Assembly (NCBI RefSeq): GCF_900880625.1
Contig: NZ_CAAHFB010000001.1
Location: forward strand, 2,170,001-2,234,000
DNA length: 64,000 nt
Reading direction: 5' to 3'
DNA from: Halorhabdus rudnickae
GTDB lineage: Archaea; Halobacteriota; Halobacteria; Halobacteriales; Haloarculaceae
Under the pieces are notes generated by a model. It was not told the DNA's origin, did not search any database, and saw only the letters and a list, made by a program, of their open reading frames with translations. The first letter of the stretch is position 1. Each line of letters starts with the position of its first letter. Of this stretch, positions 17,204 through 25,570 are shown piece by piece. The position numbers and the translations under genes were made by a program.

Positions 17204-18205
17204 ATGATACGCCAGTCCGTCCGGTTGCTTCCCGGGATCGCTTTGTTGGTCGCTGGCGCGGCTCTCGCCCACGGGCTTTCGGCGACGCTGTTGGGAATCA
17301 ACGAGTTGCTCGTGGCCGTCGGCTTGGGTGTCCTGCTCGGGAATGTGGTGGGCGTCCCCGAGTGGGCCAGCGCCGGCCTCAACACCCAGAAACTCTGGCT
17401 GGAGACCGGGATCGTGCTCATGGGGGCTCGGATCGCGATCGGCCAGCTGTTCGCGGTTGGTGTGGAACTGCTCGCCCTGGTCGTCGGTTTCCTGGCCTTT
17501 AGCCTGTTGTTCGTCGAGGTGGTCGCGCGCAACGTCTTCGGGATTCCAGAGCGCCTTGGTTCCTTGCTGGCGGCAGGCTACTCGGTTTGTGGCGTGTCGG
17601 CCATCGTCGCCGTCTCGAGTGGCGTTCGCGCGAAAAGCGAGCAGATCGCCTATGCCGTCGGGACGATCCTGCTGTTCGATGCGGTGACGCTGGCAGTGTA
17701 CCCAGCGATCGGTCGGTTTCTCGATCTCCCGGACATCGTCTTCGGGACCTGGGCCGGGATCAGTATGGTGAGTACGGGGCCTGTTGTGGCTGCGGGCTTC
17801 GCCTACTCGCCCCAGGCCGGACAGTGGGCGACCGTCACGAAATTGGGCCGGAACGTCTTCATCGGTGTCGTGGCCGTCTGCTACGCCGTCTACTACGCCC
17901 GACGGTACGGAACCGACAGCGGGGCCGACGACTGGCGGTACCTCTGGTCGCAGTTCCCGAAGTTCGTCGTCGGCTTCGTCATCGTCGCCGCGGTCGCCAG
18001 TGTGGGCCTGCTCACCGAGGCCGACGTCGCTCGGCTCGAAGCGACCTACCAGTGGCTGTTCCTCCTGGCGTTCGTCGGGCTTGGGACGAATATCGAACTC
18101 GCGACGATGCGCAAAACTGGCGTGCAGCCGCTGCTGGTCGTGCTCACGGCGCTCGTGACCGTCAGCGCCCTCTCGCTGCTTGCGTCTCTGGTCGTCTTCG
18201 CCTGA
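17204..18205 (+). CDS. YeiH-family putative sulfate exporter
   Basis: A 333-residue polytopic protein with about ten hydrophobic helices and the family segments GVLLGNVVGVPEWASAGLNT and KLWLETGIVLMGARIAIGQL. The middle segment AAGYSVCGVSAIVAVSSGVR matches the conserved CGxSAI region. The family (UPF0324/Cons_hypoth698) is annotated as sulfate exporter-like but is poorly characterised. A small membrane protein is encoded just upstream. Confidence 0.87.
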   Translation: MIRQSVRLLPGIALLVAGAALAHGLSATLLGINELLVAVGLGVLLGNVVGVPEWASAGLNTQKLWLETGIVLMGARIAIGQLFAVGVELLALVVGFLAFSLLFVEVVARNVFGIPERLGSLLAAGYSVCGVSAIVAVSSGVRAKSEQIAYAVGTILLFDAVTLAVYPAIGRFLDLPDIVFGTWAGISMVSTGPVVAAGFAYSPQAGQWATVTKLGRNVFIGVVAVCYAVYYARRYGTDSGADDWRYLWSQFPKFVVGFVIVAAVASVGLLTEADVARLEATYQWLFLLAFVGLGTNIELATMRKTGVQPLLVVLTALVTVSALSLLASLVVFA

Positions 18206-18540
18206 CCGTCGGCAGCCCCTTCGTATCCGTGGGAATCGTCCCCCTCTCGTTGCCCTTGCGGCGCGCTATTCGAGGCGTCACTGAGGCGTTCCCGTTCGCC
18301 GACGTGACGCCCGTTACCGCCCTGGCTGTGACGAGATTGTGATCAAGGTGTTGAATCGCGACCGTCGACGTTTCTATGTGGCTGTGTGATTGCTGGTGGT
18401 CGACGATCCGTTCGTCCAGACTCCCATTGAGAGGCTCTTGGGATCAACGCCGGCCGTCGGAGAGCACCTGTCTTCAATAGCGTGGTTCTCTCTCGCACGA
18501 CAATCAGAACCAACATACCTCTCGGAAACCTAGTATATAA
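18206..18540 (+). other. Intergenic region before the NifX-like gene
   Basis: No supported gene. A TATA-like AGTATATAA (18532-18540) abuts GTG 18541, too close for leaderless initiation there, so the start of the next gene or its promoter assignment is uncertain. Confidence 0.35.
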
Positions 18541-19014
18541 GTGACAGTGTTGATTTGCATACCGAGTCGCGACGAGGGGACGCTCGGGGCACCGGTCTCT
18601 TCGCACTTCGGGCGAGCACCGAACTACACGCTCTTCGACGACGAGGCCGACGGGTTCAACGTGACCGAGAACAACGGGAAACACCACGGTGGCCAGCGTT
18701 CACCACCCGAGATCATTGCCGAGACGGGGGCCGACGTCCTCGTCGTCGGCAATCTCGGTCGCAAGGCCGTCGATCGCTTCGACCAGATGGACATCAAGGT
18801 CTACTGTGGGGCTGAGGGGACGGTCAGCGACGCGATTGCGCAATACGAAGCTGGAGAACTGGAGGCCGCGACGCCGAGTGGCTCCTACTGTGAGGGCCAT
18901 GGCCACGAGCACGGGGACGACCACGATCGCGGGGACGGACATGGTCACAGTCACGGGCATGATCATGCCGCAACGGGAGACGACCACGCACACGGCCACG
19001 ACGACGGTGCGTAA
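18541..19014 (+). CDS. NifX/NifB-C-like metal-cofactor protein with His-rich tail
   Basis: Residues 1-110 match the dinitrogenase iron-molybdenum cofactor-binding fold (SHFGRAPNYTLFDDE, ADVLVVGNLGRKAVDRFDQM). The last ~45 residues are a metal-binding tail packed with His, Asp and Gly (GHGHEHGDDHDRGDGHGHSH and more). No nitrogenase genes are present, so a general iron-sulfur or metal-carrying role is likelier. Start is GTG; a second GTG at 18547 is possible. The metallo-beta-lactamase gene begins 27 bases downstream, a pairing also seen in other archaea. Confidence 0.85.
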   Translation: MTVLICIPSRDEGTLGAPVSSHFGRAPNYTLFDDEADGFNVTENNGKHHGGQRSPPEIIAETGADVLVVGNLGRKAVDRFDQMDIKVYCGAEGTVSDAIAQYEAGELEAATPSGSYCEGHGHEHGDDHDRGDGHGHSHGHDHAATGDDHAHGHDDGA

Positions 19015-19041
19015 TCGTCGCGTTTGTCGTCGTTCACATCA

Positions 19042-19824
19042 ATGACCACCGTCACCGTTCTCATCGACAACGAAGTCAGTGGTTCTCGACCGAAGGGACT
19101 CCATGCCGAATGGGGCTTTTCCGCGGCCGTCGGCGACGTCCTCTTCGACGCCGGTCAGACCGGTTTCGCCGCCGAAAACGCCCGTAAACTCGGCGTCGGG
19201 CCCTTCGAGACGATCGTCCTGAGTCACGGCCACTACGACCACACCAAGGGCTTGCCGCCGTTTCTCGGCGCAGCCGAACGGTTGTACTGCCACCCTGCTG
19301 CCTTCGAGCAGAAGTACCACGGCGAGGAACCCATCGGGATGCCCTACGCCCGGTCGTGGATCGAGGCCCAGGTGTCAGTCACCACTCACACCGACCCCGT
19401 CGAAGTCGCCCCGGGCATTCACACACTGGGCGAGATTCCGCGCGAGTATCCAGACAGTCGAACAGGCGAACGGGAGGACGGGGACGGTCACCGCATCGAG
19501 GATCCAGTCCGGGACGATCAGGCGCTCGTCGTCGTGGGGGCGGATGGGATCAGCCTCGTTTTGGGCTGTTGTCACGCTGGCCTCCGGAACACGGTCGTCC
19601 ACGCCGAGGCCGTCTTCGACGAACCGATCCGGACCGTCGTCGGCGGGACCCACCTCCGATCGCCGGATCCCGAGCAACTACGCGAGACGGCGACCTGGCT
19701 CGACGAGCGCGTCGAACGCGTCGTCCCGACTCACTGTACGAGCCATCAGGCTCGACAGATTCTCCACGAGGAATTCGGCGATACGTTCGAGCGCGTCGGC
19801 GCGGGCTCGACGATCGACCTCTGA
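19042..19824 (+). CDS. Metallo-beta-lactamase fold hydrolase
   Basis: A 260-residue protein with the binuclear metal motif SHGHYDHTKG (H62, H64, D66, H67) and later ligands in LGCCHAGLRN and VVPTHC. The CCHAGLRN pattern is that of the subgroup that includes archaeal dihydropterin-ribofuranosyl-aminobenzene phosphate synthase-like proteins. Start ATG 19042 (MTTVTVLIDN) is chosen at the conserved beta-strand. It forms a two-gene operon with the NifX-like gene. Confidence 0.87.
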   Translation: MTTVTVLIDNEVSGSRPKGLHAEWGFSAAVGDVLFDAGQTGFAAENARKLGVGPFETIVLSHGHYDHTKGLPPFLGAAERLYCHPAAFEQKYHGEEPIGMPYARSWIEAQVSVTTHTDPVEVAPGIHTLGEIPREYPDSRTGEREDGDGHRIEDPVRDDQALVVVGADGISLVLGCCHAGLRNTVVHAEAVFDEPIRTVVGGTHLRSPDPEQLRETATWLDERVERVVPTHCTSHQARQILHEEFGDTFERVGAGSTIDL

Positions 19825-19906
19825 CCGACAACTACCGACTGAGAATCGTTCTCGCCATTTGGCTACTCCCAAAAGGGCTTTCGTGCTCGATAGCGAAGCC
19901 CAACCG

Positions 19907-20230
19907 ATGACGCCCAGGAGTGAGCAACGAAGTGGCGGACGGCGATGTCGCGAGGGTGGGGGAGACGGACCACAAAAGCGCCGTGATCGGCGGCGCGAAC
20001 GCGCCCGTGACGACAACGGGCAGTTCGCCGATTCGATCACTGCCGAGGATGTGCTGTCGGTGTTCGACGCGGTCGACGGACCGGTCGTGACGAGTTCTGA
20101 CGTCGGCGACGTCCTCGCCATTTCGACGGAAGCAGCCAGGCAGAAGCTGAACGCGCTCGTCGAGGATGACACACTCGCCTGTCGAAAGACCGGACGGACG
20201 AGAATTTACTGGCAGCACGAGGGGGCCTAG
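19907..20230 (+). CDS. Winged-helix regulator
   Basis: A 107-residue protein. The N-terminal ~45 residues are Arg-rich and low-complexity, and may be an unstructured arm. Residues 45-105 form a helix-turn-helix: ITAEDVLSVFDAVDGPVVTS, DVLAISTEAARQKLNALVED and a wing ending GRTRIYWQHEGA. The pattern resembles small haloarchaeal HTH proteins. It precedes the DtxR-type regulator by 2 bases, so the two are likely co-transcribed. The exact start is uncertain. Confidence 0.72.
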   Translation: MTPRSEQRSGGRRCREGGGDGPQKRRDRRRERARDDNGQFADSITAEDVLSVFDAVDGPVVTSSDVGDVLAISTEAARQKLNALVEDDTLACRKTGRTRIYWQHEGA

Positions 20231-20232
20231 GG

Positions 20233-20706
20233 ATGAGCGAGACGACATCCAGGACGCCGTCGGATGTAGAGAGTCCCGCAGTCGTCGACGACCTCACACC
20301 CGCGGAGGGCCGGTACCTTTGTGGGGTGCTCTACCGGACGCTGGTCGGTTCGACGCCGGTGAGCAACCACGAACTTACCGAGTACCTCGGTGTCAGTGGC
20401 GCGAGCGTCACCGGGATGATCGAGTCTCTCGCCGCAGAGCGGCTGCTCGAGTACGAACGCTACCGTGGCGTCGAGTTGACTGACCGGGGCGAATGGGTCG
20501 CCAGAGCAGTCCTGTGGCGGCGGTGTGCCATACAGAAGTTCTTCGAACAGGGACTCGGCCTCTCGCTGAAGGACAATCGAGCCTATCGTATCGGCTTCGA
20601 ACTGTCTCGCGAACAAGTTCGGACGATCGGCGATCGCACCGACCAACCCTGTCGGGACCACTGTGAAGCCTCGTCGGCGGCAGAATGTGACGTGTTTCCG
20701 GACTAA
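20233..20706 (+). CDS. DtxR/MntR-family metal-dependent regulator
   Basis: A 157-residue protein. The N-terminal winged helix (about 20-85) reads LTPAEGRYLCGVLYRTLVGS then SNHELTEYLGVSGASVTGMI. A shorter dimerisation/metal region follows, rich in Cys and His near the C-terminus (CRDHCEASSAAECD). These resemble the metal-binding end of DtxR/SirR proteins. It probably senses iron or manganese; the regulated genes are not evident here. Confidence 0.82.
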   Translation: MSETTSRTPSDVESPAVVDDLTPAEGRYLCGVLYRTLVGSTPVSNHELTEYLGVSGASVTGMIESLAAERLLEYERYRGVELTDRGEWVARAVLWRRCAIQKFFEQGLGLSLKDNRAYRIGFELSREQVRTIGDRTDQPCRDHCEASSAAECDVFPD

Positions 20707-20944
20707 ATGCGTTCTCGAAGCGCTTTCAGTCTGGTTTCTCGCCACTTTCCGAACCGATCAACGGCAGGCTACGGGAGGGGCCAGCCGCTGCCAACGTGGT
20801 ACCGCAAAGACCGTGGCGAAGTTCATCCAGGGAATCGAGGTGCACGGATCGGCTATTCTCAAGCAGTCAGGCGATCACTCTATGAGTGACCTCGATAGGC
20901 TGGCGGGCGTCGACAACGGGCACCTGCCTGGTTCCGGATCACCT

Positions 20945-21793
20945 TTACAGCGCGTCCGCGATGACGGGTGCCACGCTGACGTCGCTGACGATCCGTTCTA
21001 GGGTGTCCGTTGCATACATGTCCTCGACGCCGGCACGCAGGAGTTTGCTCCAGGCGCCACTGGCCAGCAGCGGGTGGACACAGGTCGCAAAGACCCGCTC
21101 GGCTCCCGCATCGGTGGCTGCCCGGGCCGCGGTCGACATTGTCCCACCCGTGGCGACGAAGTCGTCGACGAAGACCACGTCACGGCCATCGATAGCGGCC
21201 TCTGTCGGGGCGAGATCCGCGGCGGTAGCCGAGCCGGCCGGTGGAACGAGATGGTCGACGGTGCCGGTACCGTAGGAGTTGTGGACGGATTCGGCGAGTG
21301 GCCGGGCCTGTTGGTCAGTTCCTAAAAACAGTGGATCGGTGAGATCGCCCGGGAGTGGTGCGGCGAGTCGATGGGACCCATCGACAGCCGTGGCAGGTGC
21401 CTCAAACATCTCTTCGGCGTCCGCCTCGTGAGGATTGACCGTGATCACGCGGTCAGTTCCCGGCGAGAGCGCACGGGCGACCGTCCGCAGGGAGACGATG
21501 TCTCCGGGACGATACTTCCTGTTCTGACGCGCGTACCCGGGGTACGGGACGACGGTGACAACCTCTTTGGCACCTGCTTGCCGGGCGGCGTCCTGGAGCA
21601 GGAGCGCCTCGAGATGGGCGTCGTTCGAGACCGTCGAGATGACGACAATCGCCCGATCGGCGATGGATTCGGTGACTTCCACGTTCAACTCTCCGTCCGG
21701 GAAGTACTCGACTTCGGCTGCGCCGAGCGGTTCGCCGGTCGCTTCGGCGATCCTGGCCGCGAGCGTCTGGGAAGCCGACCCGCTGAGGATCAT
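20945..21793 (-). CDS. prs: Ribose-phosphate pyrophosphokinase
   Basis: Makes PRPP from ribose-5-phosphate and ATP for nucleotide and other biosynthesis. The 282 residues match the archaeal class: an N-terminal YFPDGELNVEVTESI strand, the ATP-binding PYPGYARQNRKYRPGDIVSL region, and the PRPP loop DDFVATGGTMSTA near residue 215. The protein is complete and single-copy in the window. The plus-strand region 20707-20944 upstream holds no supported gene. Confidence 0.95.
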   Translation of the reverse strand: MILSGSASQTLAARIAEATGEPLGAAEVEYFPDGELNVEVTESIADRAIVVISTVSNDAHLEALLLQDAARQAGAKEVVTVVPYPGYARQNRKYRPGDIVSLRTVARALSPGTDRVITVNPHEADAEEMFEAPATAVDGSHRLAAPLPGDLTDPLFLGTDQQARPLAESVHNSYGTGTVDHLVPPAGSATAADLAPTEAAIDGRDVVFVDDFVATGGTMSTAARAATDAGAERVFATCVHPLLASGAWSKLLRAGVEDMYATDTLERIVSDVSVAPVIADAL

Positions 21794-21833
21794 ATGCGTA
21801 GTCTGAGGGCCGGTGGTAAACCCGTTTTCGATC

Positions 21834-22634
21834 TCATCGGTCCGGTCCGACGGCCAACTCGGACACCTCCGAGAGTCCCAGCGACCGGGACCGCCAGCCC
21901 GCTGCGCCGTCCTTGGCGGCCGGTGGATCGACGAGGATCGTCCCCGCCGACGTGACGGCGACGATCCCCCGGCTGTACCCTACGTCGACGATTCGCTCGT
22001 CTGTCGGCGGGTCGCGGCTCACCCACTCGCTGTCCCGCCGTTCGATCAGTCCGTCTTCGCCGACTGCGAGCGTCCGCTCGGATCCTCCGGCAACGGCGTG
22101 GAACGCTCCTTCACGTTCGTGGTCCCACTCGCTGTCCGTAAATCGGTACAGCCCGTCCGCAGTCGCCGCCGTCGGGACCGGGTCGGCGGTGACGTCTCGG
22201 GCCGCCCGACCACGATGGTCGAGTCGCTCGTCCTCGAGCCGATAGAGTCCGTCCCCGGCCGCGATCCACTTGCCGGAGATCGCCCGTGGCTCCCCGACGG
22301 CACCCAGCGTTCGCCACTCCGCCCCGTCGTAGCGAGCGACCTCGCCGTCCGGTGCGGCAGCGATCGGCCCCTCCGCATCGACCGCGACGGCTGGACCGAA
22401 CCCCAGGGCCTCGAAGGACTCAACATCCTCACTCGCCGCCCGATAGGTGTCCTCGTCGGTCCCGATCACGACCGCCGCTTCGCTCGCCCCGACCGACTGT
22501 ACTTCGCCGCGTCGAACCAGTCGGAACCGACCGACGCGGTCGTCGGAGATCGCGACCAGCGTCAATCCGAGGTCGGCCCCGACGTAGACATCGGTCTTCC
22601 CGCGGCGCTCGGCGTAGATCCGGTCTTCCGCCAT
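21834..22634 (-). CDS. HVO_0234-type beta-propeller protein
   Basis: A haloarchaea-specific protein of 266 residues made of repeated short beta-strand blocks (DGLYRLEDERL, DGLYRFTDSEWDHERE, DGLIERRDSEW) that suggest a propeller. No catalytic motif or signal peptide is seen. It lies between prs and the pyruvate-kinase-like gene on the same strand. Function is unknown. ATG 22634 (MAEDRIYAERRG) is preferred over 22643. Confidence 0.75.
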   Translation of the reverse strand: MAEDRIYAERRGKTDVYVGADLGLTLVAISDDRVGRFRLVRRGEVQSVGASEAAVVIGTDEDTYRAASEDVESFEALGFGPAVAVDAEGPIAAAPDGEVARYDGAEWRTLGAVGEPRAISGKWIAAGDGLYRLEDERLDHRGRAARDVTADPVPTAATADGLYRFTDSEWDHEREGAFHAVAGGSERTLAVGEDGLIERRDSEWVSRDPPTDERIVDVGYSRGIVAVTSAGTILVDPPAAKDGAAGWRSRSLGLSEVSELAVGPDR

Positions 22635-22706
22635 CTCGCCCATACGTCCTCCCTTCGCGGGTGCGACCGAAAGGGTATCGACTCGTAGACTCCACCGCGC
22701 TTGATC

Positions 22707-23267
22707 CTACCAGTAGATCAGGTTCTCCTCCTCGGCTGGCTTGGCGATGACCTCCAGGACGCGCGTCTCGTAGAAGTCCCGGCTGTTGGCCGCCCGGACG
22801 AGTAGTGCAGTGTCGGCACCGTCGCCCGTTCCGGCGATCGAGAGGACGCGATCGCCAGCGTCGATGAGGCCACCATCACAGGCCATCAGTGGACACTCGA
22901 CGGCAACTTTTGTCCCCTGGCCGAACAGCCGCAGGACGTCGGCGACGAGTTCGTGTGATGAGAACCCTTCTTTCTGGGCGATGGCCGAGCCGAGATTGCT
23001 AAACACCATCGGGCCGGTGAAAACCTCGGCGCCAGCGTCCTCGATCATCTCGATGTATTCGTCGGCCAGTTCTTGCTCGTTTTCCTCGTCGTAGCCGTAG
23101 GAGTGACCGACGACGACGAGCTCCTCTCCGAACCGCTCGGCGGCTTTCGCTCCCGTCTCGCCCGATGTCGAGGCCACACAGACCGCGTCGATGTCGTTCT
23201 CGTCGGCGTACTCGGCCGCCCGCCCGAGTAGGGCCGCCGTGTCGAGATCGTCAGTTTGTATCATCAC
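22707..23267 (-). CDS. Pyruvate kinase alpha/beta (C-terminal) domain protein
   Basis: A 186-residue stand-alone version of the pyruvate kinase C-terminal domain (COG1751 type): NDIDAVCVASTSGETGAKAA then ELVVVGHSYG and a C-terminal KVAVECPLMACDGGLIDAGD. It lacks the catalytic barrel. In pyruvate kinase this domain is allosteric, but stand-alone members have no known role. A second Met one codon downstream is an equally good start. Confidence 0.85.
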   Translation of the reverse strand: MMIQTDDLDTAALLGRAAEYADENDIDAVCVASTSGETGAKAAERFGEELVVVGHSYGYDEENEQELADEYIEMIEDAGAEVFTGPMVFSNLGSAIAQKEGFSSHELVADVLRLFGQGTKVAVECPLMACDGGLIDAGDRVLSIAGTGDGADTALLVRAANSRDFYETRVLEVIAKPAEEENLIYW

Positions 23268-23569
23268 CGTCGTTTTCGAGTGCCGGCCGGCTATCGGTTT
23301 CTATTCCGTCCTCTCTTGACCCTCGTTTCGGGTGTTTCGAGTGGAACTTTTCTTCTACTGCACCGTCGCGTATGGCGTTTCGTCCTTCTCGACACATTTA
23401 GGGTCTGAAAGTGCCGTTATTCTCGGTACTCGGCCGTTTATCCGCCGATAGTTAAACTATGGCGTGGTAACGACTCTCTCTCTCGATCCGAAATAGGGGG
23501 GTTTGGCTTCTGGACTCGTCGTGCGTACGTCTGACGAGTATCTCTCAGTCGGAACGAATGTGGGTTGAT
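23268..23569. other. Intergenic promoter region before the MATE gene
   Basis: No supported gene. A TATA-like AGTTAAACTAT at about 23449-23459 would give a plus-strand transcript with a leader of roughly 190 bases before ATG 23669, unusual in an organism with mostly leaderless genes. Confidence 0.35.
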
Positions 23570-23660
23570 CGGGTCTGGCCCTGTCTGGGGACCCCCATTA
23601 GCGCCAGGGTTGAGTGTGCGAACACCCAAGGTCGGAAGGTTGAATGCGGGGCCTTCCGAC
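23570..23660 (+). promoter_or_regulatory. Structured 5' leader of the MATE gene
   Basis: Several stems lie just before the coding region: CCCTG...CAGGG enclosing TGGGG...CCCCA, a small TGT-GCGA-ACA hairpin, and a perfect 9-base inverted repeat GTCGGAAGG (23631-23639) / CCTTCCGAC (23652-23660) ending 8 bases before ATG 23669. The last stem could cover the ribosome-binding region. It may be a cis-regulatory RNA or a protein operator; it does not match a riboswitch class I recognise. Confidence 0.4.
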
Positions 23661-23668
23661 GATTTCGG

Positions 23669-25126
23669 ATGATGGCCCTCCGTGCGTTGATCGGTCGATT
23701 GATTGCGTTGTTTCCGACTGTTTTGGCCCGTTTCGGCCTGGTTGATCGCCGGAAGGGGACCGAGGCACTAGACCTGGCGGCGCCGGTGATGGTCTCCGGC
23801 GCGCTCAGAGTGGCGTTGCGGCTAGCTGACTATCTCATGGTCGGGGTCGCGTTGGGTCAGACGGCTATCGCCGGGCTAGAACTGGGCTTTCAGTACTTCT
23901 TCATCGGCTTTGGACTCGCGCTGGCAGTCACCAGCGGGACGATCAGTGTCGTCTCACGATTGAAAGGGGCCGACGAGCACGCCCGTGCGGACCTTGCGGT
24001 CAAACAGTCGCTGTGGCTGTCGATCCTGCTGTCGGCCCCGTTGATGGGCATTTCGTGGGTGTACGCCGAAGAGATGATCGCGCTGTTGAATGCTGATCCC
24101 GCGGTAATCCAGCAGGGGAGTGCGTACCTCCGGATTATTATGCTGGCGCTGGTGTTCCGGTTCTGGAATATGGTCGCCGCGCGAGCGCTGGCTGGTGGCG
24201 CTGACACCCGGACGCCCATGTACGTTCGCTTGTTGACGCTGCCGACGAACATCGTCTTGAACGCCGTCCTCATCTTTGGGATCGGCCCGTTCCCACAGCT
24301 GGGGATCGCTGGCGCGGCGTTGGGCACCCTGTTGGCAACCATCCTCGCGGCGGTAATGTTCCTCGCCCTGTTGCTTACCGATCGGTTCTCGGTGCGCTTG
24401 CGTCTTGGTGGCCCTCATCTCGATCGGGAGTTGCTCGGCGAAATCGTCCGTGTCGCATCGCCGCTGGCAGGGATGCGCATGTTAGAGACTTTCGGCCGGT
24501 TCCCGTTCCTGTTCATTCTGGGCGTCATCGGGACCCCAGCAGTCGCTGCCTTTGGAATCGCTCGTCAGGTCGTCCTGACTGCGATGATGCCCGCTTGGGG
24601 GTACGCGACGGCCGCGAGTACGCTCGTCGGCCAGGCGATCGGACGGGGTGAGGAGCGTGAATCGACCGAGTACGGCTGGCAGACTCTGCGGATCGCACTG
24701 GCAACCCAGGTCCCGGTCGCGCTGGTGATCGGGATTGCAGCTGAACCCATCGCGCTTTCGTTCGGGATGGAGGATGTCGGCCTGGCTGTCGACTTCATCC
24801 GCGTGTTCGCTCTGGCTGTCGTTGGGTTCTCGATTTCCCGAACGATGCGGGGCAGTCTGCGCGGAGCCGGCGACACCAGCTGGCCGTTCTACGGTATGCT
24901 GGTCTCGACGTATGTCGTCCGACTCCCGATCGCCGCCCTGGCGTTGCCGGCCGGCTACGCCCTCACCGTGGCCGGTCTGTCGATACCGATCGGCCTGGGG
25001 CTGGGTATGCCTGCGATCTTCCTGGCTCTGTTCGGGGATTTCTACGTCCGGGCCGTCGTCAACGTCGTCCGGTTCCGATCGGGGCGGTGGCGTGCGATCG
25101 CCCGATCGAGTGTCGACGGGGGATGA
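23669..25126 (+). CDS. MATE-family multidrug/sodium antiporter
   Basis: A 485-residue protein with about twelve helices in two homologous halves (first half opening LDLAAPVMVSGALRVALRLA, second half opening EIVRVASPLAGMRMLETFGR). It is of the DinF/NorM-like MATE superfamily, which exports cationic compounds using Na+ or H+. ATG 23669 or 23672 is chosen; longer reading upstream runs through the leader hairpins. The substrate is unknown. Confidence 0.9.
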   Translation: MMALRALIGRLIALFPTVLARFGLVDRRKGTEALDLAAPVMVSGALRVALRLADYLMVGVALGQTAIAGLELGFQYFFIGFGLALAVTSGTISVVSRLKGADEHARADLAVKQSLWLSILLSAPLMGISWVYAEEMIALLNADPAVIQQGSAYLRIIMLALVFRFWNMVAARALAGGADTRTPMYVRLLTLPTNIVLNAVLIFGIGPFPQLGIAGAALGTLLATILAAVMFLALLLTDRFSVRLRLGGPHLDRELLGEIVRVASPLAGMRMLETFGRFPFLFILGVIGTPAVAAFGIARQVVLTAMMPAWGYATAASTLVGQAIGRGEERESTEYGWQTLRIALATQVPVALVIGIAAEPIALSFGMEDVGLAVDFIRVFALAVVGFSISRTMRGSLRGAGDTSWPFYGMLVSTYVVRLPIAALALPAGYALTVAGLSIPIGLGLGMPAIFLALFGDFYVRAVVNVVRFRSGRWRAIARSSVDGG

Positions 25127-25172
25127 GGAGCGTGCGCCAACGTTTAACTTACCGCCGGCCGATCGAATGCAT

Positions 25173-25265
25173 ATGAGTACGGCGACAAAAATCGTCCTGA
25201 CAACGGTAGCCGTCTCGGCGCTGCTGGCGCTTGCACTGATCGTGAACGTCGCGCTTGCGGGCTAA
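25173..25265 (+). CDS. Very small membrane protein, 30 residues
   Basis: ATG 25173 opens MSTATKIVLTTVAVSALLAL and continues ALIVNVALAG: a single membrane helix with a short charged start. TTTAACTTA (25142-25150) lies about 23-31 bases upstream, the place of a leaderless promoter, which supports expression. An ATG two codons earlier (25167) is the alternative. It is too short for family assignment. Confidence 0.5.
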   Translation: MSTATKIVLTTVAVSALLALALIVNVALAG

Positions 25266-25570
25266 AATTAGCGGTAGCGGATACCCTGACCGGAGGACTA
25301 CTAGTCCGCTTCCCCTGCCGTCTTTTGGTTCTCTCGTCACGAAGGCGATCTGGACTCGCAGTCAGGTCGCTCTGTGCTAGGCTCGCAGTAGATCGAACAT
25401 CGTTGCAATTCGCTCGTGCTTTGTGACATCTATCGGTGATTTCGTGTCGCAAACCATGTTCCACGAAGCCCCGATCGTCGTAAATTCCGCTCTGTGCCGC
25501 TTCTGTAGCCTGTTCGATCGAATCAGCGTCTTCCTCAAGACAAGCGGCCACGGGGCTGTCAATCGTGCTT
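25266..25570. other. Intergenic region between convergent genes
   Basis: No supported gene. Short open frames on both strands lack coding character. It separates the small membrane protein from the lipoprotein gene that ends at 25571. Confidence 0.35.
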
